Origin: Actinoplanes siamensis | GTDB lineage: Bacteria; Actinomycetota; Actinomycetes; Mycobacteriales; Micromonosporaceae | Direction of reading: 5' to 3' | DNA: 64,000 nt | NCBI RefSeq assembly: GCF_016862395.1 | Contig: NZ_BOMW01000045.1 | Location: forward strand, 1-64,000 | Part shown: one piece after another, positions 19,382-29,439 of the stretch | How the letters are laid out: every line of letters begins with the position of its first letter | Numbering within the stretch: position 1 is the first letter of the stretch | The notes under the pieces: generated by a model | The model's database searches: none | Seen by the model: only the letters and a program-made list of their open reading frames with translations | Told to the model about the DNA's origin: nothing | Translations under genes and position numbers: made by a program

Positions 19382-19897
19382 TCATTCGGACGGCACGGTC
19401 TTCAGCCAGCTGAGCGCCGCCTTGTGGTAGGCGACGGCGAACTCCAGCGCCGCCGCACCGTACGGGTCGTCGTTCTTCTTCGCCTCCTTGGCCTGCTCCT
19501 TCGCCATCGCCAGCGCCTCCGAGTGGTACTGGTTGGCGTTGGTGTAGAGAGTCTGCAACTGCTCGGTGCTGTGCTGCTGGCCGAAGGCGACTCGCAGCGC
19601 GACCGGGTTCCGCAGCGCGTCCCGGCCGGGCGTCTCGGTGAGCCAGCGTCCGAAGGCGCGCTTCCCGGAGGCGGTGATCGCATAGGGCTGACTGGAACGC
19701 GGACCCGGCTTGCCGAGGCGTACATACCCCATTTCGGCCAGTACGGGCAATTCACGGTAGACCTGGCTCCGCGTCATCGACCAGTAGGGCCCGAGGCGGC
19801 GTTCGGCAGCCGCCATGAGCTGTCCGCCGGTCATCGGCCCCTCGTGAAGCAGGCCGAGCAAGGCGGCAGCCGTGGGATTGATCTGGAAGTCGGGCAT
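19382..19897 (-). CDS. PadR-family transcriptional regulator
   Basis: Predicted 171 residues. The N-terminal winged helix is clear (ALLGLLHEGPMTGGQLMAAAE, SMTRSQVYRELPVLAEMGYV, YAITASGKRAF), followed by an alpha-helical C-terminal dimer region typical of PadR (SEALAMAKEQAKEAKKNDD). The start at 19897 has an AGAAGG site just upstream; the longer frame to 19999 is not supported. Target genes and ligand are unknown. It is 52 bases upstream of prfB on the same strand, and readthrough into prfB is possible. Confidence 0.85.
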   Translation of the reverse strand: MPDFQINPTAAALLGLLHEGPMTGGQLMAAAERRLGPYWSMTRSQVYRELPVLAEMGYVRLGKPGPRSSQPYAITASGKRAFGRWLTETPGRDALRNPVALRVAFGQQHSTEQLQTLYTNANQYHSEALAMAKEQAKEAKKNDDPYGAAALEFAVAYHKAALSWLKTVPSE

Positions 19898-20326
19898 GCC
19901 TTCTAAGCTGCCACTTTGTCGCTCCGGCGTCCAGGATTTCGCACGATCCGTCCAGTTTGCGCCTCCACAAACGACTGTCCCGCACAGACAGTCCGACAAC
20001 GAGCGCCCAGACCGGGCGTTTCGCGCCCCATCGCGCGGTTGACCAGCTAAAATGGAGCACCTATTCGGTCAGACGGGCAGGCCGAGGCAGGAATCGCCCA
20101 TACATACGCGAGTCGCCGTGCACATTCGGACAATTGCCCACAAGCGCCTCAGGGGCCGCTTCCCGGACCGGGCCGCCGGGCACGAGGACGGAGTCCGTGG
20201 TCCGGGTCCTCCCGAACCGATTGATTCGGTACGCCCGGAAGCGCTGGACGATGTCCGTTCCGTCCACCGTCGCGGTCCCGTACGGCCGGTCCGGTCCTCG
20301 CAGGTTCGCCTATTACCCTGGCCCTC
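19898..20326. other. Intergenic region between divergent PadR and membrane-protein genes
   Basis: 429 bases between two divergent genes. The open frames in it have no family-like pattern. It must hold promoters for both flanking genes; I cannot point to convincing -10/-35 pairs or operators. Confidence 0.5.
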
Positions 20327-21415
20327 ATGACCGACCCCGAGCCCCAGTCCGCACCGGAGACCCGCGAGGTCTCGCGGCTCACCGCGATCCTGCTGGCGGT
20401 GGCCGCACTCGCGTGGACGGCTGGGATGCTCGCCTCGGCCCGCGCCAAAATCACCAGTTGGGCGGACGCCGCGATGGAGGTCACCTCCACGGCGTACGCG
20501 CTGCCCGGCGCGGTCTCCGCGGCCGTGGTGGCCGGCGCGGCCCTCCCCCTGTTGGCGCTCACCCTGCTCAGCGTCCGCCGCCCGCTCGGCGCGACCACCC
20601 GGTTCGCGCTGGGCACCGGCACCGGGCTGCTGGTCGGCGTGCTCTGCGCCATCCCGGTGGTCACCATCAACACCGACGGCACGATCTACGCCGCGGTCGG
20701 CGGGACGGTGGCCGCCGCGGCCACCATCGGCGGCGCGCTGGCCGGCCTGCGCATCCCGCCGGTGATCGCCGCGGCCGGGTGGGCCACGCTCGGCGTCTTC
20801 GTGGTCGGCCTGGTGCTCAACGAGCAGTTCGTCCAGGACCCGGTGCTCGACCTGCTCGGCAACGACACCACCGAGGCCGCGGCGCACGCCAACCAGTACT
20901 TCGCGTACGGGCAGGCCACGCTCAGCGGGGTGGCCGCCGGCCTGATCGTGTTCGCGGTGCTGCGCCGCGCCGGCCGGCGGGCCGGCGCGGACCTGCGCTG
21001 GCCGCTCTACCTGACGGCGGGCGCCGGGCCGGGCGTGCTGGCGGTGATCGCCGAGATCCTCACCCGGACCGCCGGGGCGCAGGTGCTCGACCTGGCCGGC
21101 AAGGTGAGCGAGCTGGAGAAGTCGGTCCAGCAGATCCTCAGCACCAACCGGCTCAACAGCGCGCTGATCGTCCTCTTCGTCGGAGCGTTCACGGCGATGG
21201 TCTCGGTCGGCCGCACCATCTCCCCCACGGACGACGAGGAGGAGGACGAGCCGGCCCCGGCGGCCCGGTCGGACACCCCGGACACCGCGCCCGCCGTCGC
21301 GGCCGTGCCCGCCAGGGGCCCCGAGGACACCCCGGCGGCGTCCACGAAGGCGGAGCCGGATTCAGTCGACGGGGAGAGGCCCGCCGGGGCCGCGGCCGGC
21401 GGCGAGCGGTCCTGA
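20327..21415 (+). CDS. Hypothetical integral membrane protein
   Basis: Predicted 362 residues. Six or seven hydrophobic segments are visible between residues 18 and 300 (SRLTAILLAVAALAWTAGML, VSAAVVAGAALPLLALTLLS, LGTGTGLLVGVLCAIPVVT, AVGGTVAAAATIGGALAGL, GWATLGVFVVGLVLN, ALIVLFVGAFTAMVSVG). The C-terminal 60 residues are acidic then Ala/Pro/Glu-rich and probably disordered in the cytosol. No enzyme or transporter motif is recognised. A short segment with SELEKSVQQILSTN may form a helix pair. It overlaps nothing and faces a convergent hypothetical gene 11 bases away. Confidence 0.85.
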   Translation: MTDPEPQSAPETREVSRLTAILLAVAALAWTAGMLASARAKITSWADAAMEVTSTAYALPGAVSAAVVAGAALPLLALTLLSVRRPLGATTRFALGTGTGLLVGVLCAIPVVTINTDGTIYAAVGGTVAAAATIGGALAGLRIPPVIAAAGWATLGVFVVGLVLNEQFVQDPVLDLLGNDTTEAAAHANQYFAYGQATLSGVAAGLIVFAVLRRAGRRAGADLRWPLYLTAGAGPGVLAVIAEILTRTAGAQVLDLAGKVSELEKSVQQILSTNRLNSALIVLFVGAFTAMVSVGRTISPTDDEEEDEPAPAARSDTPDTAPAVAAVPARGPEDTPAASTKAEPDSVDGERPAGAAAGGERS

Positions 21416-21426
21416 GGGTCCGGTCG

Positions 21427-21957
21427 TCAGAGCAGTTCGTCGAGTTCGGAGACGGCGTACCACTCCAGCTCGTGGTCCTCGGCACCGTCGACGGTGAACT
21501 GGGCGTCCGGGTCGCCGGCGAGGGCCTCCTCGACCACCTCGGCGGCGGACGCGACCGCCTCCAGCGCCTCGGCGCCGTCCACGTGGATGCTCGCGACCTG
21601 GGCCAGCTGGACCGGCTCGGGCAGCCGGACGGTGCTGGAGCCGAGCTCCACGTCCTCGCGGACCAACGTGGCGGCCGGCACGTCCGCCGAGACGACCACC
21701 CGGCGGCGCGGAGCCTCGCCGTCGTGCCGGAGCAGTCGCAGGGCGCCCTGGGCGGCGCGGGTGAAGGCCACGTACTCCAGCTCCTCCTCGTCACCCTCGG
21801 CATACCACTCCCGCAGCGCGGGGGTCACCGCGTGCGCCTGCGTCGCGCCGTCGCCGAGCCGGCCGTCCGCCCGCAGGGCCGCCAGCATCGGCAGGGTGGC
21901 CGGCATGTAGACCCGGACCAGCTCGGTGATCGGCACGTTCTCCTCCTGCTTCGCCAT
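21427..21957 (-). CDS. Conserved hypothetical protein (possibly DUF6912-like)
   Basis: Predicted 176 residues, acidic, no membrane helix. The N-terminal VRVYMPATLPMLAALRADG and the repeated short beta/alpha patterns (RRRVVVSADVPAATLV) recall a conserved actinobacterial family that I believe is DUF6912, but I cannot confirm that without a search. The ATG at 21957 is used; a GTG at 21936 with a GGAGGAG site close upstream is an alternative start. It is convergent with the membrane protein and divergent from the small HTH gene. Confidence 0.7.
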   Translation of the reverse strand: MAKQEENVPITELVRVYMPATLPMLAALRADGRLGDGATQAHAVTPALREWYAEGDEEELEYVAFTRAAQGALRLLRHDGEAPRRRVVVSADVPAATLVREDVELGSSTVRLPEPVQLAQVASIHVDGAEALEAVASAAEVVEEALAGDPDAQFTVDGAEDHELEWYAVSELDELL

Positions 21958-22094
21958 CCCGGTCAGTACACCGCCGCCGCGGGCCGGGAGAGGCCCATTC
22001 CACCAGGCCTCTCCGGATCGTGGTCACCCGGGATGTTGGTGGCGGCAAACGGTGGCAAACTCAAGCTGCCGTAGCGAAGAGAGTGGGAGGCCAC

Positions 22095-22331
22095 GTGGAG
22101 GCCCGGTTCCTGTTGCTGTCCGACGTGGCCGCCGAGCTGAACGTCTCGGACTCGCAGGTCTATCACATGGTCCGCAGCGGCGAGCTGCCCGCGATCAAGA
22201 TCGGCGGCCGCGGCCAGTGGCGGGTCGAGCGGGCCAAGCTGGAGGAATACATCCAGTCGAAGTACGCGGAGACCGCTGCCTGGGTGCGCGACAACCCGAT
22301 GGGCGAGCGGGAGACGCCGCCTGCGGAATGA
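22095..22331 (+). CDS. Excisionase/MerR-like helix-turn-helix protein (BldC-like)
   Basis: Predicted 78 residues. The segment LLLSDVAAELNVSDSQVYHMVRSGELPAIKIGGRGQWRVERAKLEEYI is the winged helix-turn-helix shared by excisionases and the small developmental regulator BldC. The GTG at 22095 has GGGAGG four bases upstream and starts the domain properly; a longer frame from 22020 would add a meaningless leader. A DNA-binding role is secure as a fold, but target genes are unknown. It precedes the Rv3235-like gene by 123 bases. Confidence 0.85.
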   Translation: MEARFLLLSDVAAELNVSDSQVYHMVRSGELPAIKIGGRGQWRVERAKLEEYIQSKYAETAAWVRDNPMGERETPPAE

Positions 22332-22454
22332 GGTTTTTGTGCCTCTTTCCGGATGCGCTCGGTGGCGTTGACGGGCAGTGGCGATCGGGAGCAGACTTCC
22401 TTCATCGCAAGCAAACGGAGGCAAACGCAAGATCTGCCGATGGAGGGATTGCCG

Positions 22455-23354
22455 ATGCGGGGATTGGCGGTGGAGATGCGGTCGGCGGTCGCCAGCGCAT
22501 CCGCCGGGGCGCGGCCGACGATTCGCCTGCGCCCGGTTCCTCGGTATGAACCACCCTTCGACGATGAGTCGATGCCGGACTTGTGGCCGGTGAGGCACCA
22601 GTTGGCGTTGGACTGGGCACAGCCGGCGGCGTCCGGGTGGGCGGGATCGACCGGGGCCGGGCCGCCCGGGTCCGCGGCGGCCGGAGCGTCTGGATCGGCA
22701 GGGGCCGGCTCAGCCGTGGCTGGAATGTCTGGATCGGCGGGGACTGGCGCAGCACCCGTCCTGGCTGGGGCCGGGCCGCCCGGGTCGGAGTTGGCCGGGT
22801 CGGCGGGCTTCGGCCACGGCGTCGGGTCCGGTGCTGTCGGTGGGCGCGCTCAGGGCCGGAAGCGTGAGCGAGCCGGGGGCGGTGCCGCGGACTGCGGGGT
22901 GGCGGTCCACGGGATCTCTCCGGTGCCGCGCGGCACGACGGCGGCGAGCGGCACGACGGCGGCGAGCGGCACGACGGCGCCGATGGGGGCTTCCGGGGAC
23001 GCGAAGCTGGCCGTCAAGCGGTTCGTTCGCATGTGCGTCGAGGTGCTCAACGGGTACCGGCCGGCGGCTCACCTGCGGCGGCTGACGCTGCCGGCCGAAG
23101 CGGCCGAGGTGGTCGCGGAAGGGCTGGCCGGGGCGCGCCGGGTGGCCGAGATGCGGCGGTCCCGGCGGGGCGGCGATCGGCGGCTCCAACGCGCGGCGCC
23201 GGTGGCGGTGCTCAAGGTGCACCTCTGCGAGCCACGGACCGGTGCCGTGGAAGTGGCGGTCGCCCTGGTCACCGGCGAGCGCACGTGGGCCATGGCGCTG
23301 CGGCTGGAGCTGCACAAGGACGCCTGGTGCGCGACGACGCTGCGGCTCATCTAG
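22455..23354 (+). CDS. Rv3235-family protein (DUF6459)
   Basis: Predicted 299 residues. The last 110 residues (KRFVRMCVEVLNGYRPAAHLRRLTLP, VAVLKVHLCEP, ERTWAMALRLELHKDAWCATTLRLI) match the conserved core of the Rv3235 family that sits near secA in actinobacteria; its function is unknown. The first 180 residues are Gly/Ala/Ser low complexity (GSAGAGSAVAGMSGSAGTG) including three tandem GTTAxxG units around 22936-22985. I chose the ATG at 22455 for its GGAGGG site 7 bases away; ATG 22440 and 22353 are in frame. Placement next to secA is as in M. tuberculosis. Confidence 0.8.
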   Translation: MRGLAVEMRSAVASASAGARPTIRLRPVPRYEPPFDDESMPDLWPVRHQLALDWAQPAASGWAGSTGAGPPGSAAAGASGSAGAGSAVAGMSGSAGTGAAPVLAGAGPPGSELAGSAGFGHGVGSGAVGGRAQGRKRERAGGGAADCGVAVHGISPVPRGTTAASGTTAASGTTAPMGASGDAKLAVKRFVRMCVEVLNGYRPAAHLRRLTLPAEAAEVVAEGLAGARRVAEMRRSRRGGDRRLQRAAPVAVLKVHLCEPRTGAVEVAVALVTGERTWAMALRLELHKDAWCATTLRLI

Positions 23355-23401
23355 GGCCGGTCGCGGGCAGGGCCGGTCGCGGGTAGGGCCGGTCGCGGGC
23401 A
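23354..23401. repeat. Three tandem copies of a 16-bp unit
   Basis: GGGCCGGTCGCGGGCA repeats three times without gap (23354-23369, 23370-23385, 23386-23401), with one base different in the middle copy. It begins at the final base of the Rv3235-like stop codon, so it lies in the 3' untranslated region. Confidence 0.85.
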
Positions 23402-23522
23402 GGCGGCTGCCGCGGGTCAGCAGGGCAGGCCCCGGGGCGCCTGGCGAGCGACACAGGCGGTGGGCGCCCCGGGTTCCAAACTCCGCGTTCGCGGACGGTG
23501 CGCGGGCCCGCCGGGAACGCGG

Positions 23523-23559
23523 ACGGCCCGCGGGCCGGCAGAAGCCGGGCGCGGGCCGT
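23523..23559. terminator. GC-rich hairpin between convergent Rv3235-like gene and secA
   Basis: ACGGCCCGCG pairs with CGCGGGCCGT, extended inward by GCCGG/CCGGC with one bulge. It is centred between two convergent genes, 28 bases from the secA stop, and probably ends transcription from both sides. Confidence 0.6.
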
Positions 23560-23587
23560 TCGGCAGATGTCGCGGGCGAGCCCTGGG

Positions 23588-26506
<2,919 letters not shown>

Positions 26507-26690
26507 GGGTCAGCGCTCCCCTAGACAGTCTGCCGAACCATCGTAGGCACCTTCTCCGGGAGGCTGTGACCCGAGCCTCCCGCTAATCTCACAAAAGGGA
26601 CTTAAGGTGTCAGGAAGTTCGCTGACAGCGGAGCTGACGACCGTTTGGAACCCGTTTGGCGCCCGGGCGAGTCTGAGAAAGGATGGCGCG

Positions 26691-27812
26691 GTGGATCAGC
26701 ACGACGAGGTGAGCCTGCGCGCTCTCGGCCCGCTCGACGAGGTGAGCCTGCGCGCTCTCGGCCCGCTCGACGAGGCGGCGTTCGCCGCGACCCGCGACGA
26801 CGCGCCGGGCCGCCGGTTCCTTCCGCGGATCACCGGGGAGACCAGCGACTTCTCGTACGCGATAATCGCCGGAGGCGGCCAGCCGGTCGGCGGCATCGAT
26901 CTGGACCAGCTCCGCCCCGGTCGAGGCTCCGCCGAGGCCCGGTTCTGGGTGGGGCCGCACGCGCGACGCCGCGGGATCGCGACCGCCGCCCTGCGCGCCC
27001 TGAGCGAGCAGGTCCTCACCGGCGCGCCCGGAATGCCCCGTCTGGCGCGCCTGGAGCTGTTGATCCACCAGGACAACCCGGTGGCGCAGCGCGTGGCGCT
27101 GGCCGCCGGCTACACCCGTGAGGGCGAGCGGCGCGGCGCGCTGCCCAACCCGGCCGGCGGGCGCGACGACGTGCTGGTCTACTCCCGGCTGGCCGGCGAC
27201 TCCGGCGAGCCGGCCGAGCGGCTGCTGCCCGACCTGCCCGGCGGCGAGCTGACCGACGGCGTGGTGACGCTGCGCCCGCTCGGCGAGGATGACGTGGCGT
27301 TCTACGCCGACCTGCACGGCCGGCCGGACGTGGTGGCCACCAGCGTGCCGCCGGTGGCGCCGGAGCCGGACGAGGTGCGCCTGCGCTGTTTCCGGGCGGC
27401 CGCGCACTGGCTGGCCGGCCACCGGGCGGACATGGTCGTGGTGGACGCCGCGAGCGGCGCGCCGGCCGGCGAGATCTCGCTCTACTACCAGGAGCCGCGC
27501 ACCGCGCAGGCGATGATCGGCTACAGCATGCTGCCCGAGTTCCGTGGCCGCGGCCTCACCACCCGGGCGGCGAAACTGGTAGCGCTCTGGACCTTCGCAG
27601 AGACCGGGATCGCCCGGCTGATCGCCGGCACGCTGCCGGAGAACCTGGGATCGCAACGGGTGCTGGAGAAAGCCGGTTTCCGGCGCGAGGCATACCTGCG
27701 CTCGCGGCTGCCCGGCGTGGCCGGCACCCGTCACGACGACGTCCAGTTCGTGCTGTTCGCCGAAGACCTGCTCGCGCAGGCCTCCGGCGGAGAACTCACA
27801 CAGCCAGGCTGA
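26691..27812 (+). CDS. Tandem-domain GNAT N-acetyltransferase
   Basis: Predicted 373 residues with two GNAT domains. The first carries FWVGPHARRRGIATAALRALSEQV (acetyl-CoA loop R-R-x-G-x-A) and the second MIGYSMLPEFRGRGLTTRAAKLVALW; both have a following NPVAQRVALAAGY or NLGSQRVLEKAGF segment. It likely acetylates a small molecule or a protein terminus; the substrate is unknown. Start GTG 26691 follows an AAAGGA site by seven bases. Just after the start an 11-residue unit, DEVSLRALGPL, is duplicated in tandem. The 3' end overlaps the convergent hpf gene by 17 bases. Confidence 0.9.
   Translation: MDQHDEVSLRALGPLDEVSLRALGPLDEAAFAATRDDAPGRRFLPRITGETSDFSYAIIAGGGQPVGGIDLDQLRPGRGSAEARFWVGPHARRRGIATAALRALSEQVLTGAPGMPRLARLELLIHQDNPVAQRVALAAGYTREGERRGALPNPAGGRDDVLVYSRLAGDSGEPAERLLPDLPGGELTDGVVTLRPLGEDDVAFYADLHGRPDVVATSVPPVAPEPDEVRLRCFRAAAHWLAGHRADMVVVDAASGAPAGEISLYYQEPRTAQAMIGYSMLPEFRGRGLTTRAAKLVALWTFAETGIARLIAGTLPENLGSQRVLEKAGFRREAYLRSRLPGVAGTRHDDVQFVLFAEDLLAQASGGELTQPG
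26703..26768 (+). repeat. Perfect 33-bp tandem duplication inside the GNAT gene
   Basis: Bases 26703-26735 are repeated exactly at 26736-26768, adding 11 residues (DEVSLRALGPL) in frame near the N-terminus. The copies are identical, so the duplication is recent or maintained. Confidence 0.95.
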
Positions 27813-28413
27813 GGATCCCGTAGTCGTAGCCTCGACGGCGGTAGACGACGCTGGGGCGGCCGCTCTCCTTGTCCTGGAACAGGTAGAAGTCGTGTCCCAC
27901 CAGTTCCATCTGGAAGAGCGCGTCGTCGACGGTCATCGGCTCGCCGGAGTGCTCCTTCTCGCGAACGATGCGCCACGGCTGGTTCTCGTCGTGCTCGGCC
28001 AACTCCTCAGCCTCTGGCTGGGCCGTCAGCGTGGTGGTGCCACCCCTGGTCAGGTCGGTGGGAAGGTTCGCGGTGGCGGCGGCGACCGAGACTGGCGCGT
28101 GCCGTCCGCGGTGGACGCGGCGCCGGTCGGCGGAACGGCGCAGCCGGGCGTCCAGCTTGTTGATGGCGCAGTCCAGAGCTGCGTAGAAATCCTGTGCCTG
28201 AGCCTCGGCGCGAACCACCGGGCCCTTGGTCATGACCGTGATCTCGACCCGCTGGCAGGTGTCGGACTGGCGCGGGTTCCGTTCGTGGAACAGCTCCACG
28301 TCGACCCGCATCAGCTTCTGGTCGTACCGCTCGATCTTGCTCAGCTTGTCGGCGACGTGCTCTCGATAGTGGTCGGGAACCTCTACGTTGCGGCCCTTGA
28401 CGACAATGTCCAC
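27796..28413 (-). CDS. hpf: Long-form ribosome hibernation promoting factor
   Basis: Predicted 205 residues. The N-terminal domain (DIVVKGRNVEVPDHYREHVADKL, VELFHERNP, DFYAALDCAINKLDARLRR) binds the 30S decoding site. A linker leads to the C-terminal dimerisation domain (PMTVDDALFQMELVGHDFYLFQD, VVYRRRGYDYGILSL), so this is the long form that makes 100S dimers in stationary phase. The GTG at 28413 has GGGGAGG seven bases upstream; in-frame codons further out are not supported. It overlaps the convergent GNAT gene by 17 bases. Confidence 0.95.
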   Translation of the reverse strand: MDIVVKGRNVEVPDHYREHVADKLSKIERYDQKLMRVDVELFHERNPRQSDTCQRVEITVMTKGPVVRAEAQAQDFYAALDCAINKLDARLRRSADRRRVHRGRHAPVSVAAATANLPTDLTRGGTTTLTAQPEAEELAEHDENQPWRIVREKEHSGEPMTVDDALFQMELVGHDFYLFQDKESGRPSVVYRRRGYDYGILSLAV

Positions 28414-28639
28414 TCGTGACCTCCCCCAACGTGTTGTGCATGGGGCGCCGGCTGCCGGCGCATCGTGTTGCCTCCAGAAGGACGCCGCGCACTGAAGATG
28501 AGAGAGAGCAAGAGCGGCGCGCGGCAAAGTGGGTGAGACGACTCCTTTCCGGTGCGGCGAGAAACGCTCTCCCGGTGGGTGGGTGAGTTGATGAACCCTA
28601 CCCTCGTCACCTAGACGCTAACCTGCCGATCCCTGCGAG

Positions 28640-29428
28640 TCACCCCTGGTTGGGGATACCGGAAGGCTGACCTTCGCCTCTATCGGCGCACCGAGGGTTG
28701 ACCGCAGACAATGGGGGCGGACAGTTGCGGCGAAGTCGTGTCGCTGCCAATACCGCGGCGCCCGTGACCTGCATGTCCGCCTCCTCAAGACGACGTACCG
28801 CCGCGGCCAGCGTGGCCCCGGTGGTGACGATGTCGTCCACTACCATCAGGGTGCCTCGCATCGCGCCGCCGCGCCGCGGATTGCCGATTCGGGCCGGGTT
28901 GATTCGCAGCGAATTGACAGCGGCCGCGGACCTACCGGCGGCGTCCAGTGACGTGGAGTCGGGCCTGGGCAGCGCCCGCAGCGGCTGCTCGACCCGCGCC
29001 GGCCAGCCGGCGGCACGCAGCCGGCGCACGGCATGCCGGGTCAGACGGATCATGTGGTCGCCGTAGCGCTCGCGCCGGGCCGCCCGGGTGGACGGGACCG
29101 GGATGATCACTATCGGCTGTCCGGGTGGCGCGATCTCCGCGGCGGCGCCGGCCAGCAACGCGCCGAGCGGCCCGGCGAGGCGATGACGACCCTTCTCCTT
29201 GTACGCCAGAAGGGCTCCCCGCAGCGCGCCACCGTAGGGACCGACCGCCACGCAGGGCGGGAACCCGGGCGGCGGCGGGCTCGGCGCCGTCCGGTACGGC
29301 CGCAGGGCTTCCAGCTCGGCCACGCACACCGAGCAGGCGCCGTGGAGCAGCCGGGTGCGGTCGGCGCCGCAACCCGCGCACGTGCCCGGCAGGATCAGGT
29401 CCGCCAGGTCGCCGAGCAGGGTGCGCAC
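28640..29428 (-). CDS. ComF-family phosphoribosyltransferase-like protein
   Basis: Predicted 262 residues. Two Cys pairs at the N-terminus (TCAGCG and CSVCV) form a likely zinc ribbon. The phosphoribosyltransferase core includes IIPVPSTRAARRERYGDH and the PRPP loop MVVDDIVTTGATL. ComF proteins are linked to DNA uptake in naturally competent bacteria, but in actinobacteria the role is unproven. The GTG start lies 11 bases after the lpqB stop, so it is the last gene of the mtrA-mtrB-lpqB-comF run, as around Rv3242c. The C-terminal 30 residues are Pro/Arg-rich. Confidence 0.85.
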   Translation of the reverse strand: MRTLLGDLADLILPGTCAGCGADRTRLLHGACSVCVAELEALRPYRTAPSPPPPGFPPCVAVGPYGGALRGALLAYKEKGRHRLAGPLGALLAGAAAEIAPPGQPIVIIPVPSTRAARRERYGDHMIRLTRHAVRRLRAAGWPARVEQPLRALPRPDSTSLDAAGRSAAAVNSLRINPARIGNPRRGGAMRGTLMVVDDIVTTGATLAAAVRRLEEADMQVTGAAVLAATRLRRNCPPPLSAVNPRCADRGEGQPSGIPNQG

Positions 29429-29439
29429 GCCGGGGACCG

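Noticed and set aside
22920..22985. Possible CRISPR-like repeats (GCACGACGGCGGCGAGCG, three tandem copies)
   Set aside because: Units are contiguous, without spacers, and encode GTTAASG repeats in frame.
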